Shown: positions 21,265-21,909 of the stretch, piece after piece
Position numbering within the stretch: position 1 is the first letter of the stretch
Layout of the letters: every line of letters starts with the position of its first letter
From: an uncultured Oscillospiraceae bacterium
Lineage (GTDB): Bacteria > Bacillota > Clostridia > Oscillospirales > Oscillospiraceae
Length of the DNA stretch: 21,909 nucleotides
Direction: 5' to 3'
Assembly (NCBI GenBank): GCA_934675115.1
Contig: CAKUPH010000033.1
Span: 1-21,909 of the forward strand
Position numbers and translations under genes: made by a program
Notes under the pieces: generated by a model
What the model was told of the DNA's origin: nothing
Database searches by the model: none
Seen by the model: only the letters and a program-made list of their open reading frames with translations

Positions 21265-21909
21265 ATGTACGGAGCGATCCTGGGCGACATCGTGGGCAGT
21301 CCCTACGAGTTCGACTGCAACAATTACAAGGCCAAAGACTTTCCGCTGTTCAGCCGGAATTCCGACTTTACTGACGACACGGTGATGACGCTGGCCGTGG
21401 CGAGGGCTCTGCTGGACACCCGGGGGCAGGCCGACGACGTCATCCGGACGGCGCTGGTGACGGAGATGCGGCGGCTGGGCCGCGCCTATCCCGACCGGGG
21501 CTACGGCGCGCGGTTTGGTGGCTGGCTGTACGAGGATGACCCGCAGCCATACCACAGCTACGGCAACGGCAGTGCCATGCGGGTATCCTCCGCGGCGTGG
21601 CTGGCGGGGGATCTGGCGGAGACGCTGCGTCTGGCGCGGCTCACCGCCGTGGTGACCCACGACCATCCGGAGGGCATCAAGGGCGCACAGGCCACCGCCG
21701 CGGCCATCTTTCTCGCCCGCACCGGACACAGCAAGGCGGACATCAAATCGTATGTGGAGCGCGAGCTCGGCTACGATCTCAGCCGTACCTGCGACGAGAT
21801 CCGCCCGGCCTACCGCCACGTGGAGAGCTGTCAGGAGACGGTGCCTCAGGCCGTCACCGCCTTTCTGGAGAGTGCGGATTTTGAGGATGCCATGCGCACG
21901 GCGGTGTCC
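21265..21909 (+). CDS. ADP-ribosylglycohydrolase family protein (3' end outside window)
   Basis: A 215-residue N-terminal part of an ADP-ribosylglycohydrolase (DraG/ARH family), which removes ADP-ribose from proteins or nucleic acids with two Mg2+ ions. The start MYGAILGDIVGSPYEF and the metal-binding motif SDFTDDTVMTLAVARALL (33-50, Thr36-Asp37-Asp38-Thr39) are diagnostic. SYGNGSAMRVSSAAWLA and VVTHDHPEGIKGAQATAAAIF (substrate and metal loops) follow. The frame is open to the window edge; such proteins run to about 250-300 residues, so the final metal-binding aspartates are not seen. The ATG lies 6 bases after the VWA stop. Only a distant GGAGAGG is present as a ribosome site, so it relies on coupling. 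Confidence 0.92.
   Translation, partial: MYGAILGDIVGSPYEFDCNNYKAKDFPLFSRNSDFTDDTVMTLAVARALLDTRGQADDVIRTALVTEMRRLGRAYPDRGYGARFGGWLYEDDPQPYHSYGNGSAMRVSSAAWLAGDLAETLRLARLTAVVTHDHPEGIKGAQATAAAIFLARTGHSKADIKSYVERELGYDLSRTCDEIRPAYRHVESCQETVPQAVTAFLESADFEDAMRTAVS

Noticed and set aside
20554..21819. 421-codon open frame on the minus strand
   Set aside because: Antisense to the VWA and ADP-ribosylglycohydrolase genes, both of which have complete motifs; composition typical of a shadow.
1..21909. CRISPR array, tRNA, rRNA, insertion sequence
   Set aside because: No regularly spaced direct repeats, cloverleaf, rRNA-like blocks or transposase motifs were found on either strand.

Overview
The window looks like a chromosomal segment of a GC-rich member of the Clostridia, most likely the Oscillospiraceae/Oscillospirales (inference). 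Reasons: strong AGGAGG-type ribosome binding sites, Firmicutes-like -35/-10 promoters, low-GC-style regulatory gaps between GC-rich genes, and gene families typical of gut Clostridia (TAXI TRAP transporters, GntR-FCD regulators, RNHCP, DUF3592). No rRNA, tRNA, CRISPR array, transposase or phage gene was seen.

Region 1 (1-3600) is housekeeping. It holds an IMP dehydrogenase of the unusual Tritrichomonas-like type (minus), a divergent RluA-family pseudouridine synthase (plus), and a convergent O6-methylguanine-DNA methyltransferase (minus). Most have clear promoters or terminators.

Region 2 (3570-15190) is the most interesting part: a divergent catabolic island. The long minus-strand operon runs from about 13170 down to a hairpin at 3570. 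Its order is a PreA-like FMN/2x[4Fe-4S] dehydrogenase, a fumarate-reductase-like flavoprotein, an RraA-type aldolase/lyase, a TAXI-TRAP fused permease, a TAXI binding lipoprotein, a decapitated second RraA-like gene, aconitase X large and small subunits, and an EamA exporter/importer. The divergent plus-strand operon encodes an LpdD-like prenyl-flavin accessory protein, a UbiX flavin prenyltransferase and a GntR/FCD regulator. The 385-bp gap between the operons carries four TTTGTATACAAA-type palindromes. One lies inside the plus promoter and one sits just after the minus start point, so the GntR protein very probably controls both arms. No UbiD decarboxylase is present, although its cofactor supply genes are. 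A deletion has fused the 3' part of the TAXI gene to the 3' half of the second RraA gene.

Region 3 (15200-18900) holds small accessory genes: an alpha/beta hydrolase split from its N-terminal anchor by a probable one-base frameshift, a GNAT acetyltransferase, an RNHCP zinc protein with a striking structured leader that can occlude its Shine-Dalgarno sequence, an autoregulated TetR repressor with a perfect 20-bp operator, and a DUF3592 membrane protein.

Region 4 (18840-21909, running off the end) is an ADP-ribose-themed cluster: a macro-domain hydrolase fused to an HTH-like C-terminal region, an AT-rich unrecognised gene, a von Willebrand A protein whose ribosome binding site lies in a 13-bp hairpin, and an ADP-ribosylglycohydrolase (partial).
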